64,000 bases of DNA from Xanthomonas arboricola (GTDB taxonomy: Bacteria > Pseudomonadota > Gammaproteobacteria > Xanthomonadales > Xanthomonadaceae). Position numbers and translations under genes: made by a program. Within the stretch, counting starts at the first letter, position 1. Every line of letters begins with the position of its first letter. The notes beneath the pieces were generated by a model. That model searched no databases, was not told the DNA's origin, and saw only the letters and a program-made list of their open reading frames with translations. Location of the stretch: NCBI RefSeq assembly GCF_002940665.1, contig NZ_MIGY01000003.1:62001-126000 (forward strand), written 5' to 3'. This document shows positions 13,848-22,345 of the stretch, piece by piece.

Positions 13848-14801
13848 TCAGCGTTCGGCCGCGCGGTAGGTCTTCTCGCCTGCATTTACCGCCAGGTCCA
13901 GGCGATTTTCCGGCGATGCGATCGGGCAGACCACGTGCGGCGTCAACGCGCAGGGTGGATTCTCGGCCAGGTTGAAGTCGAGCACGAGCCGGCCCTCACG
14001 TGGCGCTGCGGTATGGAGATAGCGCGCGCCGCCATAACTTTCCTTGCCGCTGGTGCGATCGGCGAACAGGAAGAACAGACCCTGCCCGTCGTCGCTGACG
14101 ATCGGCTGCAACCGATACTCCTGGCCATTGCGCGAAAACACCGCCTCGCCCGGCACCTCGACGGTGAGCGGTGTACCGATCGAGGTCAGCAATGTGGTCG
14201 TACGCGGCGTGGGATACGCCTGCCAGCGCGCCTGGATGCGCCAGTGCGGATCGGTCGGAAAATATTCCAGCCCGGCGAAGTGGGTCAGCAGCGGCGCTGC
14301 CGGGTCGCGGAAACGCCAGCCGAACAGGCTGCCGGTCTGCACCAGATAGAACTGCCGCCCTTCCACATCCAGGCGATCACCGCGCTGCCCTGCGCGCTCC
14401 GGCTCCAGGCGTACGCGCTCGACGCGCTGCCCGTTCAAGTGCACCTGTGCGGCGACCGCGGCTTCGAAGTGCACGCGGCCGTCGGTACCCAGCGTCAGCT
14501 GCCCCAGTTGCGCAGGGCCGGCCGGCAATACCAGATCGCTGCGCGGATCGCTACCCACCTGGTACCGGCCTGCACGCACGCGCCCGGAGCCGGTGAAGCT
14601 CAGCCAACCGTCGGGCGCACGCAAGCGCTGCAGGCGCTTGGCGCGTACACGTTCGAGTTCAACTTGATACACCGCATGGCGGTCGCCCTGTTCACGACCG
14701 GCGATGCGCGCACCGTCAGCGTCGGCGGTCGACCCGGCCGAACAGGCCGCCATCGACAGCATCGCGACGCACAGCGCGCCGACCTGCAACTGCAACCGCA
14801 T
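13848..14801 (-). CDS. DUF1684 lipoprotein
   Basis: A 317-aa predicted lipoprotein: hydrophobic N-terminal segment and lipobox LSMAAC with the acylated Cys at residue 20. The body carries the DUF1684 signature, including DGWLSFTGSGRVRAGRYQVG (the family WL block), FFLFADRTSGKESYGGARYL and LDFNLAENPPCALTPHVVC. The conserved C-terminal Cys and Tyr/Gly block is intact. Function of the family is unknown. It is separated from the sulfurtransferase gene upstream by 88 bp. Confidence 0.85.
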   Translation of the reverse strand: MRLQLQVGALCVAMLSMAACSAGSTADADGARIAGREQGDRHAVYQVELERVRAKRLQRLRAPDGWLSFTGSGRVRAGRYQVGSDPRSDLVLPAGPAQLGQLTLGTDGRVHFEAAVAAQVHLNGQRVERVRLEPERAGQRGDRLDVEGRQFYLVQTGSLFGWRFRDPAAPLLTHFAGLEYFPTDPHWRIQARWQAYPTPRTTTLLTSIGTPLTVEVPGEAVFSRNGQEYRLQPIVSDDGQGLFFLFADRTSGKESYGGARYLHTAAPREGRLVLDFNLAENPPCALTPHVVCPIASPENRLDLAVNAGEKTYRAAER

Positions 14802-14889
14802 GAGTCACCCAGCACTGCAAGAAACTGCGCTCCGCGCAGCGAACCTGCGTCCCCACAGGTCACCGTTCCTGCCGCCATTGTGCCTGCAA

Positions 14890-15762
14890 TCAGGGGCTGG
14901 TCGCGACCGGACGTGTCGAATCCTGCACCCAACCGCTCCAGGACCCGGCGTAAACGCGCGCGCCCGACAAGCCGGCCACTTCCAATGCCAGCAGCAGATG
15001 ACACGCGGTCACGCCCGAACCGCACATCACCACCGCCTGCTCGGGGCGATACGCGCCCAGCAGCGGAGCCAACTCCGCACGCAGCTCCCCTGCCGGCTTG
15101 AAATGGCCGTTGCGCAGGCTCACACCCAGGGGACGACTCACCGCACCGGGCACATGCCCGGCCACCGGATCGACCGGCTCCGCCTCGCCGCGAAAACGCT
15201 CGCCCGCACGCGCGTCCAGCAACCAGCCCGGCGCCTGATCCAGCCGCGCCAGAATCTGCTCGGCCTCGACCACGGCATCGCTGTCAAAGCTGCCTGGATA
15301 TGCCACGCCATCGCGCACTGCAGGCGGCTCGGCGCTTTCGGGCAACCCCGCAGCGCGCCAGGCGGCCAATCCGCCATCGAGCACCGCCACGCGACGATGC
15401 CCCATCAGCCGCAGCATCCACCACGCCCGCGCCGCGGCCATGCTGCCGTCGGCAGCGTCGTAGATCACCACCTGGCTGTCCGGGTCGATCCCCCACTCGC
15501 CCAGCCGCCTGGCGAATGCGGCGCTGTGCGGCAGCGGATGCCGCCCCCGTGCAGGCCGCGACAGATCGGCCAGATCGTCGTCGAGATCGGCGTAGTGCGC
15601 GCCTGGCAGATGCCCCTGCGCATAGGCCTTGCGCGCTGCATCCGGGTCCGGCGCAGTCGGTGGCGCAGCGCGCGCGTCCAGCAGTCGCAACCGCGGGTGC
15701 GGCAATGCTGCTGCCAACGTGGCGCTGTCGACCAGCGTGGTCCAGTGGAGTTCCGCACTCAT
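14890..15762 (-). CDS. sulfurtransferase with two rhodanese domains (SseA-like)
   Basis: A 290-aa protein with an inactive N-terminal rhodanese domain (RLLDARAAPP, GHLPGAHYADLDDDLAD) and an active C-terminal domain whose loop is CGSGVTA, with the persulfide-forming Cys. The CGSG(V/S)T loop type is that of 3-mercaptopyruvate sulfurtransferases rather than thiosulfate sulfurtransferases (CRxGx[R/T]), so mercaptopyruvate is the likelier donor. Its ATG overlaps the stop of the Nudix gene by ATGA, so both are translated from one mRNA. Confidence 0.85.
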   Translation of the reverse strand: MSAELHWTTLVDSATLAAALPHPRLRLLDARAAPPTAPDPDAARKAYAQGHLPGAHYADLDDDLADLSRPARGRHPLPHSAAFARRLGEWGIDPDSQVVIYDAADGSMAAARAWWMLRLMGHRRVAVLDGGLAAWRAAGLPESAEPPAVRDGVAYPGSFDSDAVVEAEQILARLDQAPGWLLDARAGERFRGEAEPVDPVAGHVPGAVSRPLGVSLRNGHFKPAGELRAELAPLLGAYRPEQAVVMCGSGVTACHLLLALEVAGLSGARVYAGSWSGWVQDSTRPVATSP

Positions 15763-16556
15763 GCAACCTGCTCCAGACGACGACGAAGATTGAGGAGAAT
15801 GGCCGCGGTGGCACCCCAGATGCGGTGGCCCGGCCAGTCGTATTCCAGCACGCGGCGTGGCCGGCCGCGAAACTCCAGCTCCACGCTGCGCAGATTGTCC
15901 GGGTCCATCAGATAGGCCAACGGCACCTCGAACACCTCGGCCACTTCATCCGGCTGCGGCACCGCCACGAACGCCGGGTCGATGACCGCCACCACCGGCG
16001 TGACGCGAAAGCCGCTCACGGTCAGAAACGGATCCAGATATCCCAGCGCATGCACCTGACCGGCGCCGAGCGCGATTTCTTCGCAACTCTCGCGCAAGGC
16101 CGCAGCGGCCGCATCCGCATCCGACGGCTCGACCCGTCCACCGGGAAAACTGACCTGCCCGGCATGGTGACGCAGGCTGTCGGTGCGCCGGGTCAGCAGC
16201 ACCGTGGTGCCGTGCGTGCGCGCCACCAGGCCGCACAGCACCGCGGCCTCGGCTGACGCGCCGCCTTCGGTCAGATCGATCAATTCGGCATGATTCCAGC
16301 CAGGCCCGTCGGGCGCGGTGTCCAGCGCATACAACGCACGCTGCAGCTGCGCACATTCGGGCAGCCGCGCGGCCAACGCGCGCGCGGGCAGAACCGTGTG
16401 CAGATACTCCTGACGTTCGCCGTCGCTCATGCTCATCCAACGTGCAATTTCATCCAGGCTGCGCAGGCAGCCGACACAGTGCGCCTGCGCGTCCAGCGAA
16501 CATACACCGATACACGGGCTGGGAAGGCCACTGCGGTTCGAATCGATGTCGCTCAT
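15759..16556 (-). CDS. DUF1289-Nudix fusion, probable CoA pyrophosphatase
   Basis: A 265-aa protein joining two domains. Residues about 10-55 are DUF1289, with SPCIGVCSLDAQAHCVGCLR holding four cysteines (possible metal or Fe-S site). Residues about 85-265 are a Nudix hydrolase with TRRTDSLRHHAGQVSFPGG, the CoA-pyrophosphatase (UPF0035) signature, directly followed by the Nudix box (GGRVEPSD through RESCEEI). Likely splits CoA into 4'-phosphopantetheine and 3',5'-ADP. The ATG at 16556 has a GGGAGG ribosome-binding site; an in-frame extension upstream looks spurious. Coupled to the sulfurtransferase gene. Confidence 0.87.
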   Translation of the reverse strand: MSDIDSNRSGLPSPCIGVCSLDAQAHCVGCLRSLDEIARWMSMSDGERQEYLHTVLPARALAARLPECAQLQRALYALDTAPDGPGWNHAELIDLTEGGASAEAAVLCGLVARTHGTTVLLTRRTDSLRHHAGQVSFPGGRVEPSDADAAAAALRESCEEIALGAGQVHALGYLDPFLTVSGFRVTPVVAVIDPAFVAVPQPDEVAEVFEVPLAYLMDPDNLRSVELEFRGRPRRVLEYDWPGHRIWGATAAILLNLRRRLEQVA

Positions 16557-16627
16557 CGCTGCCTCCCGCCACACCGCATCGTCACGCCGTTCCGCCATCC
16601 TGTCACGCGTATCCGGTGAACCCAAAC

Positions 16628-16657
16628 GACAACGCCGGCCTGGTGGCCGGCGTTGTC
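16628..16657 (-). terminator. strong hairpin downstream of the FKBP gene
   Basis: A perfect 13-bp stem (gacaacgccggcc/ggccggcgttgtc) with a 4-nt loop lies 20 bp after the FKBP stop. The downstream side on the minus strand, gtttgggtt, is only modestly T-rich, so termination strength is uncertain. Confidence 0.6.
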
Positions 16658-16676
16658 GCAGCAACATCAAAGGCAA

Positions 16677-17375
16677 TTACTTGACGCTGACCAGCTTGAT
16701 CTCGAACTGCACAGCCACGTTCGGCGGGAACGGGGTACGCGGATCGGCACCGTAGGCTTTCTCCGGCGGCAGGGTCACTTCCCACTTCGAACCAGCCGGC
16801 ATCTGCAGCAGCGTGTCGCGCATGGCCTGCATTTCGACTTCGCTGACCTTGATGGCCGGGATCTGCTGCGCGGGACGCGCCTTCTCGCGGTCGCCGAACG
16901 GGAACGGACCGGCCACTTCCAGCTGCACGGTGCTGGCCTGGGTCGGCTTGGCGCCCTTGCCTGCTTCGATCACGCGGTACTGCACGCCGCTCGGCAGCGT
17001 CTGCACGCCAGCGGTGCCCTTGTTCTTGGCCAGGAACTGGTCGCTCTTGGTCTTGTTAGCAGCAGCGGCCTTGTCGTACTCGGCCTTGGCCTGCTGGGCA
17101 CGGCCCTGCTCACGCTTCTGGAACGCTTCGACAGCCGGCTTCAGCTGGTCGGCGGTGATCGCCGGCTGCTTCTTGGCATAGGCGTCCTGCAGACCCTTTA
17201 CCACCGAGTTGATGTCGAGCTGCTCGCCGCGGCCGGTGAGCTCGGCGAGGTTGTTGCCGTAGTCGTAGCCGAAGTAATAGCTCAACTTGCCCTTCTCGGA
17301 CGTCGTGTCCTGGGCCAGTGCATTGCCCGACAGGGCCAGGGCCGCCACAGCGACCGCGATAGAACGCAACTTCAT
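16677..17375 (-). CDS. periplasmic FKBP-like protein with degenerate active site
   Basis: A 232-aa exported protein with a signal peptide ending at NALAQ, a helical Mip/FkpA-type dimerisation region (LSYYFGYDYGNNLAE through the Lys/Ala/Gln-rich helix, about 30-120), then an FKBP-type C-terminal domain (QFLAKNKGTAGVQTLPSGVQ leads into it). The core of that domain lacks usual catalytic residues: the Y-E-G-x-L, F-D and V-I-x-G-W motifs are replaced by LEVAGPFPFGD and later non-canonical residues, while PPEKAYG remains. It may be a chaperone rather than an isomerase. ATG at 17375 with GGAGAA upstream. Confidence 0.8.
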   Translation of the reverse strand: MKLRSIAVAVAALALSGNALAQDTTSEKGKLSYYFGYDYGNNLAELTGRGEQLDINSVVKGLQDAYAKKQPAITADQLKPAVEAFQKREQGRAQQAKAEYDKAAAANKTKSDQFLAKNKGTAGVQTLPSGVQYRVIEAGKGAKPTQASTVQLEVAGPFPFGDREKARPAQQIPAIKVSEVEMQAMRDTLLQMPAGSKWEVTLPPEKAYGADPRTPFPPNVAVQFEIKLVSVK

Positions 17376-17538
17376 CAAACAATTCTCCAGGGTGGTGGCA
17401 CAGGACGGGTCTGCCGCCTGAGATGACGCGCTAGGATAGCGGCCGCGATAGCGAACCGCTACTTATCACGAAAGCTATGACCAGCAAGGCTTTCGGAAGT
17501 TCCGCATTTACTAATTTTTTACGTTCGTAAGGATTTCC

Positions 17539-18321
17539 ATGTCCAATCACGTCATTCTGATCGCCGACCACGCCAGTGTACGGACGATCACGGTCAATCG
17601 ACCGGACAAACTGAACGCCTTGAACCAGGAAACGCTGCGGGCGCTGGATCACGCCTTTGCCGAGGCAGCGAACGCGGACGATATCCGCGTGGTGATCCTG
17701 ACCGGTGCCGGCCCCAAGGCGTTTGTCGCCGGCGCGGACATCGCCGAGATGCGCGATCTGTCGGCGATGCAGGGCCGCGCGTTCTCGCTGCTCGGTCAGC
17801 AGCTGATGCGCCGGATCGAGCGCATGCCCAAGCCGGTGATCGCCATGGTCAACGGCTTTGCGCTCGGTGGCGGACTGGAGCTGGCGATGGCCTGCCATCT
17901 GCGCATTGCCGCATCCATCGCACGGCTGGGGCAGCCGGAGGTCAATCTCGGCCTGATCCCCGGTTTCGGCGGCACACAACGGCTGTTGCGTCTGACCGGG
18001 CGAGCGGCGGCGCTGGAACTGTGCCTGCTCGGCCTGCCAATCGATGCCGCACGCGCGTTGCAGTTGGGTTTGGTCAATCGCGTGGTCGAGCCGGAGGCAC
18101 TGCGGGAAGAAACTCTTGCCCTGGCACAGCGCCTGGCCGCCGCCGCACCGCTCGCGCTACGCGGCATTCTGGATGCGGTGGTGTTCGGTGGCGAATGCGC
18201 CATCGAAGAAGGCCTGCAGCTGGAAACCGCGCAATTTGCGCTGCTTTTCGCCAGCGACGACATGCGCGAAGGCACCGGCGCCTTTCTCGAAAAACGCCCC
18301 GCGCACTTTCTCAACCGCTGA
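17539..18321 (+). CDS. enoyl-CoA hydratase/crotonase
   Basis: A 260-aa crotonase-fold enzyme that hydrates 2-enoyl-CoA in fatty-acid beta-oxidation or related paths. The oxyanion-hole segments are AFVAGADIAEM near residue 65 and GFALGGGLELAMACHL near residue 112. The catalytic Glu region is LGQPEVNLGLIPGFGGTQRL, with a Glu at the position of E144 of rat crotonase. The downstream genes follow closely, with a 10-bp gap to a small ORF that overlaps nth. A 163-bp A+T-richer region separates it from the divergent FKBP gene. Confidence 0.9.
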   Translation: MSNHVILIADHASVRTITVNRPDKLNALNQETLRALDHAFAEAANADDIRVVILTGAGPKAFVAGADIAEMRDLSAMQGRAFSLLGQQLMRRIERMPKPVIAMVNGFALGGGLELAMACHLRIAASIARLGQPEVNLGLIPGFGGTQRLLRLTGRAAALELCLLGLPIDAARALQLGLVNRVVEPEALREETLALAQRLAAAAPLALRGILDAVVFGGECAIEEGLQLETAQFALLFASDDMREGTGAFLEKRPAHFLNR

Positions 18322-18331
18322 TCGGCCTGCC

Positions 18332-18712
18332 ATGACGTCCGACCCTACACCGGCACCACGTCCACTGGCCCTGCAGCTGTTCGACTGCGTCCACGCGGAC
18401 GATCTCGATCGTGCGTTGGCACTGGGCCTGATGGAGTACCGACCCGATCCGCGCGACGACCTGCTGGATCCGGCCTGCCCGCAGCTGAGCGCGGCATTGC
18501 TTGCCACACAGCTACGGCTGCGCGATGCCTGGGCCGCACGCGACCGCTACCGTGCACGCGCCGCGCGCCTGCAACGTCGCGCCGCCGAACGCGATGCACG
18601 CCGGACGCCGGCACCGGCGCCCAGCCAACCGGCCGCCGCCGCATTACCGCCGCTGGCTGCCGCCATCCTCGCGCGCGCCAAGGCCAAGGCCGCTGGTGGA
18701 GCACAGCCATGA
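18332..18712 (+). CDS. hypothetical protein between ech and nth
   Basis: A 126-aa protein that I do not recognise. It starts at an ATG 10 bp after the hydratase stop and ends with an ATGA overlap onto nth, so its reading frame is supported by the operon layout and by GC-ending codons like its neighbours. The first 60 residues are an acidic helical region (LFDCVHADDLDRALALGLME). The rest is Arg/Ala-rich and likely a charged helix or coiled coil, with a Pro/Ala linker and a C-terminal AILARAKAKA. No signal peptide or membrane segment. Confidence 0.75.
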   Translation: MTSDPTPAPRPLALQLFDCVHADDLDRALALGLMEYRPDPRDDLLDPACPQLSAALLATQLRLRDAWAARDRYRARAARLQRRAAERDARRTPAPAPSQPAAAALPPLAAAILARAKAKAAGGAQP

Positions 18713-19419
18713 ACGCGATCCACGCATCCGCGCCGGCACGGCGCGGCAGCAGCATGCGCAAGCCTGAAATACAGGAAATGTTCGCACGCCTGCGCGAGCT
18801 CAATCCACACCCGACCACCGAGCTGGAATACACCACGCCGTTCGAGTTGCTGATCGCGGTGCTGCTGTCGGCACAAGCCACCGATGTCGGCGTCAACAAG
18901 GTCACCCGCAAGCTGTATCCGGTGGCCAATACCCCGCGCGACATTCTCGATCTGGGCGAAGAAGGCCTGAAGCGCTACATCGCCACCATCGGCCTGTTCA
19001 ACGCCAAGGCCAAGAACGTCATCGCCACCTGCAGGATCCTGCTGGAGCAACACGGCGGCCAGGTGCCGCACGATCGCACTGCACTGGAGGCATTACCCGG
19101 CGTCGGCCGCAAAACCGCCAACGTCGTGCTCAACACCGCGTTTGGCGAGCCCACCATGGCGGTGGACACGCATATCTTCCGCGTCGCCAACCGCACCGGT
19201 CTTGCCGCAGGCAAGGACGTGCGCGCGGTCGAGGACACACTGGTCAAGGTCATTCCGGCCGAATTCCTGCACGACGCACACCATTGGCTCATCCTGCATG
19301 GCCGCTACGTCTGCAAGGCACGCAAACCCGATTGCCCAGGCTGCGTGATCCACGACCTATGCCGCTACCGCGACAAGACCCGCGCGCCTGACGAACGGCC
19401 GACAACTCCAAGAAACTAA
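18709..19419 (+). CDS. nth: endonuclease III
   Basis: DNA glycosylase/AP lyase removing oxidised pyrimidines in base-excision repair. The 236-aa product has the helix-hairpin-helix ALPGVGRKTANVVLNTAFG with the catalytic Lys, the downstream catalytic Asp in AVDTHIFRVANR, and the [4Fe-4S] loop C-x6-C-x2-C-x5-C (CKARKPDCPGCVIHDLC) near the C terminus. The N terminus has about 15 residues more than E. coli Nth; an internal ATG at MRKPEIQEMF could be the true start, but the upstream ATG overlaps the preceding gene's stop. Confidence 0.94.
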   Translation: MNAIHASAPARRGSSMRKPEIQEMFARLRELNPHPTTELEYTTPFELLIAVLLSAQATDVGVNKVTRKLYPVANTPRDILDLGEEGLKRYIATIGLFNAKAKNVIATCRILLEQHGGQVPHDRTALEALPGVGRKTANVVLNTAFGEPTMAVDTHIFRVANRTGLAAGKDVRAVEDTLVKVIPAEFLHDAHHWLILHGRYVCKARKPDCPGCVIHDLCRYRDKTRAPDERPTTPRN

Positions 19420-19493
19420 CCAGGCATCACGACAACCAGGCAACCTGCACGTCCCACGCCAGGCAACCACGCCGACAAGCCAGCGTGTGCTTT

Positions 19494-19530
19494 TGCGAAT
19501 CCCGATTCCCGATTCCCCAATCCCCGCCCC
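19494..19530. repeat. single ggaatcggga-type intergenic repeat arm
   Basis: A run of cgaatcccgattcccgattc and ccccaatccccgcccc, the complement of the ggaatcggga unit, sits between nth and sulP with no matching opposite arm nearby. It abuts the A-tract of the sulP terminator. Confidence 0.7.
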
Positions 19531-19588
19531 AAAAAAAAATCGCGACCGGATGATGCGTCTTTCGGCGCCATGCATCACCCGGTCGCGA
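19531..19588 (-). terminator. Rho-independent terminator of the SulP/carbonic anhydrase operon
   Basis: Stem tcgcgaccgg (19540-19549) pairs with ccggtcgcga (19579-19588) and is extended inwards by tgatgc/gcatca. On the minus strand it is followed by nine Ts (nine As at 19531-19539). It lies about 40 bp after the sulP stop codon. Confidence 0.92.
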
Positions 19589-19629
19589 CAGAGATCGCCT
19601 AGCGCAAGGGCCGGGCGTTTGCAGCAGGT

Positions 19630-21198
19630 TTACGCCGCCTTCGCTTGCTCCACGCGCTGTTCGACCAGCACGCTTTCCGCCGTCGGCTGTCCTTCCACGC
19701 GTCGATCCAACTCGTTCCAGTCCACCACCAGCTCGCAGCCGCGCGAGGCCGCATTCCGGCTCCAGTCGCGCAGCAACTCGATGCAGGCATGGTCGACGTG
19801 ATGCAGCCTGGCCACGTCCAGATGCAGTGCGGTGTTCGGCGGCACGCTTTCCAACGTACGCGCCATCGCCGGCACCTTCAGGAACGTCGCCGAGCCCTGC
19901 AGGGTCAGATGCATCTCGTCCTTCTTGTGCTCGTGCTCGCGCACGTCCACCTTCAGGCGCGCAGAATGCAGGGCCAGACGGAGCAACGACAGGCCGAAGC
20001 CGATCAGCACACCGGTCAGCAGGTCGGTCGCCACGATCGCGAAGGTGGTCGCCAGGTAGATCGCCGCGGTGCCACGACCATAGGTCGCCAGCTCCTTGAC
20101 CTGCCCGATCTTGATCATCTTCACGCCCGTATAGACCAAGATGCCGGCCAGACACGCCACCGGCGTCATCCGCAACAGCCACGGCAGCAGCATCGCGAAG
20201 ACCAGCAACCAGCCGCCATGCAGCACCGTGGACATGCGCGTGGCCGCGCCGGCCTGCACGTTGGCCGCACTTCGCACGATCACGCCGGTCATCGGCAAGG
20301 CGCCCAGGAAGCCGCACAGCATATTGCCTACCCCCTGCGCCGCCAGCTCACGGTCGTACTGCGTACGCGCGCCCTGATGCATGCGATCCACCGCCGCCGC
20401 CGACAGCAAGGTCTCTGCGCTGGCGATGAAGGCAAAGGTCACCGCCGACACCAGCAACGTCGCATTGAACACGCCGAAGATGTCCGCCACGCTGGGGATG
20501 CTGATCGCCGAGAACAGATTGGTCGGCACATCGACCTTGTTGACGTTCAGGCCCTGCAACTGCACCGTCGCCGTGACCACCACCACCGCGATCAACGCAC
20601 CCGGCAGGAAACGCAAACGCTGCGGACGCAGCTTGTCCCATGCCAGGATGATGCCGATGGTGGCCAGGCCCACGAACAACGCGGTACGGCCGGTTCCTTC
20701 GGTGATCGCCTGCCACACCACGGCCGGCAATGCAGCGAAGTTTTCCAGACCGCGCGCCTTGGGAGCGGCGTCCATCAGCACATGCGCCTGCGAGGCCACG
20801 ATCAGGATGCCGATGCCCGACAACATGCCGGCCACCACGGCCGGCGACGTCATCCGGAACCACACGCCTGCACGGCATAGACCGGCGATCAACTGAATCG
20901 CACCAGCCAGCAGGATCACCGGACCGAGTGCGGCAATACCGTGCTCGCGGACCAGTTCGAACACCAACACAGCCAGGCCGGCGGCCGGTCCACTCACCTG
21001 CAAGGGAGAGCCCGCCAGGAAGCCAACGACCAGTCCACCGATGATGCCGGTGATCAGGCCTGTGGCCGGCGGCATGCCGGAAGCGATTGCGATACCCATG
21101 CACAACGGGAGCGCGACCAGAAAGACTACGACCGACGACAACAAGTCACGCCCGAACAGTCCCTGACGGAAATATCCGCCGATACCTGATGTGTTCAT
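19630..21198 (-). CDS. SulP family anion transporter with STAS domain (probable bicarbonate transporter)
   Basis: A 522-aa inner-membrane protein. About 11 hydrophobic segments cover residues 15-420, including SSVVVFLVALPLCMGIAIAS and the SulP signature region with SGPAAGLAVLV. A cytoplasmic STAS domain occupies about 425-515 (TALHLDVARLHHVDHACIEL). SulP proteins carry sulfate, bicarbonate or dicarboxylates. The directly coupled beta-carbonic anhydrase, 11 bp upstream, favours bicarbonate or proton-linked anion exchange; this is inference from context, not seen in the residues. Confidence 0.85.
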   Translation of the reverse strand: MNTSGIGGYFRQGLFGRDLLSSVVVFLVALPLCMGIAIASGMPPATGLITGIIGGLVVGFLAGSPLQVSGPAAGLAVLVFELVREHGIAALGPVILLAGAIQLIAGLCRAGVWFRMTSPAVVAGMLSGIGILIVASQAHVLMDAAPKARGLENFAALPAVVWQAITEGTGRTALFVGLATIGIILAWDKLRPQRLRFLPGALIAVVVVTATVQLQGLNVNKVDVPTNLFSAISIPSVADIFGVFNATLLVSAVTFAFIASAETLLSAAAVDRMHQGARTQYDRELAAQGVGNMLCGFLGALPMTGVIVRSAANVQAGAATRMSTVLHGGWLLVFAMLLPWLLRMTPVACLAGILVYTGVKMIKIGQVKELATYGRGTAAIYLATTFAIVATDLLTGVLIGFGLSLLRLALHSARLKVDVREHEHKKDEMHLTLQGSATFLKVPAMARTLESVPPNTALHLDVARLHHVDHACIELLRDWSRNAASRGCELVVDWNELDRRVEGQPTAESVLVEQRVEQAKAA

Positions 21199-21209
21199 GA
21201 TGTGCTCCC

Positions 21210-21890
21210 TCAGGCGAGTTCAGCGCGCACGACTTGCTGCAGTCGCGGACGTGGGGTGGCTTCGGGGGTGTTGTCCGCCAACAACGGACGGAAGCCACCC
21301 TTCTCGGCATCGAAGGCACGAATCTCGCCGTGGGCGATGTCGTAGATCCAGCCATGGATGCGCAAGGTACCGGCAGCCAGACGCGCGGCCACCACCGGCT
21401 GCGTACGCAGATGGTCCAGCTGCGAGACCACGTTTTCTTCGGTCATGCAGCTCAGTGCCTCCTGGCTGTGCGGATCGTGTCCATGGTGGGCAGTGACATG
21501 ACGCGCCGCATCGGTGTGCTTGAGCCAGGCCGCCACGGACGGCACGTCCTCCAGCGATTCTGGCTTGAGCACGGCCTTCATCGCGCCGCAGTCGGTGTGG
21601 CCGCAGATCACGATGTGGCGCACGCCCAACACGGCAATGGCGTATTCGATTGCCGCAACCACGCCGCTGACATGCTGGGAGTAAGGCGGCACCACATTGC
21701 CGATGTTGCGATAGACGAACAGTTCGCCCGGCTGTGCGGAGAAGATCAGCTCCGGCATGACACGCGAATCGGCGCAGGTGATGAACAACGTATGCGGACT
21801 CTGGCCACCGGCCAGTTCCTGAAAGCGCGCACTCTGGCGCGGATACACTTCCTTACGGAAATGACGAAAACCTTCTAGCAAACTTTCCAT
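21210..21890 (-). CDS. beta-class carbonic anhydrase
   Basis: Interconverts CO2 and bicarbonate. The 226-aa protein carries the beta-class zinc site: C39 and D41/R43 in FITCADSRVMPEL, and H98 and C101 in CGHTDCGAMK. The GNVVPPYSQHVSGVVAAIEYA core is canonical. No signal peptide is visible, so it is cytoplasmic. The ATG at 21890 is where family similarity begins. It is followed after 11 bp by the SulP transporter, and both end at a strong terminator, making a two-gene operon for inorganic carbon or pH handling. Confidence 0.93.
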   Translation of the reverse strand: MESLLEGFRHFRKEVYPRQSARFQELAGGQSPHTLFITCADSRVMPELIFSAQPGELFVYRNIGNVVPPYSQHVSGVVAAIEYAIAVLGVRHIVICGHTDCGAMKAVLKPESLEDVPSVAAWLKHTDAARHVTAHHGHDPHSQEALSCMTEENVVSQLDHLRTQPVVAARLAAGTLRIHGWIYDIAHGEIRAFDAEKGGFRPLLADNTPEATPRPRLQQVVRAELA

Positions 21891-22003
21891 GGGAGATACC
21901 TCTAGGTAACGGATAGCTCTCCGCGGCGAGAACCGCGAAGTGCAAAGACGCACAAGTCAAAGGAAGCCGGTGCGCTGCACCGGGTGACGCGACTAACGAA
22001 GGA

Positions 22004-22345
22004 TCAGGCGCGCACTGCGTTGGGAGGACGCAGTTGCGGGATCAGGTCGCGTTTTTGAGTTGCCGGCGCGTAATGCGCGTACCAGGAGGGGAAATAACGT
22101 GCGACCACCGGCCATGCTTGGGAGAGCAAGGGGATGTCATCTGCAGAATGGGAATCGACCTGGGTCTGTGCGTCCCCGTCGCCCTGCAGCTCATCGGCTG
22201 CATCACGTTCTTCGCCAGCATCCGTCATGACCGCCAAGCCGTCGCCCACAAGAGCATCGTGGATGCGGTCATGCGCATCGGCCGCAGACCACGCAGTGAG
22301 CGCGAGCAGGCAGACCAACAGCAGCTGGAGGAATCGAGGAAACAT
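22004..22345 (-). CDS. small exported hypothetical protein
   Basis: A 113-aa protein with a clear signal peptide (FLQLLLVCLLALTAWSAADA, cleavage likely after ADA near residue 24). The mature part is acidic and hydrophilic in the middle (DELQGDGDAQTQVDSHSADD), then has an aromatic C-terminal stretch (VVARYFPSWYAHYAP). I recognise no family. It stands alone between the carbonic anhydrase gene and the porin promoter region, transcribed away from the porin. Coding status rests on the signal peptide and codon bias. Confidence 0.6.
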   Translation of the reverse strand: MFPRFLQLLLVCLLALTAWSAADAHDRIHDALVGDGLAVMTDAGEERDAADELQGDGDAQTQVDSHSADDIPLLSQAWPVVARYFPSWYAHYAPATQKRDLIPQLRPPNAVRA

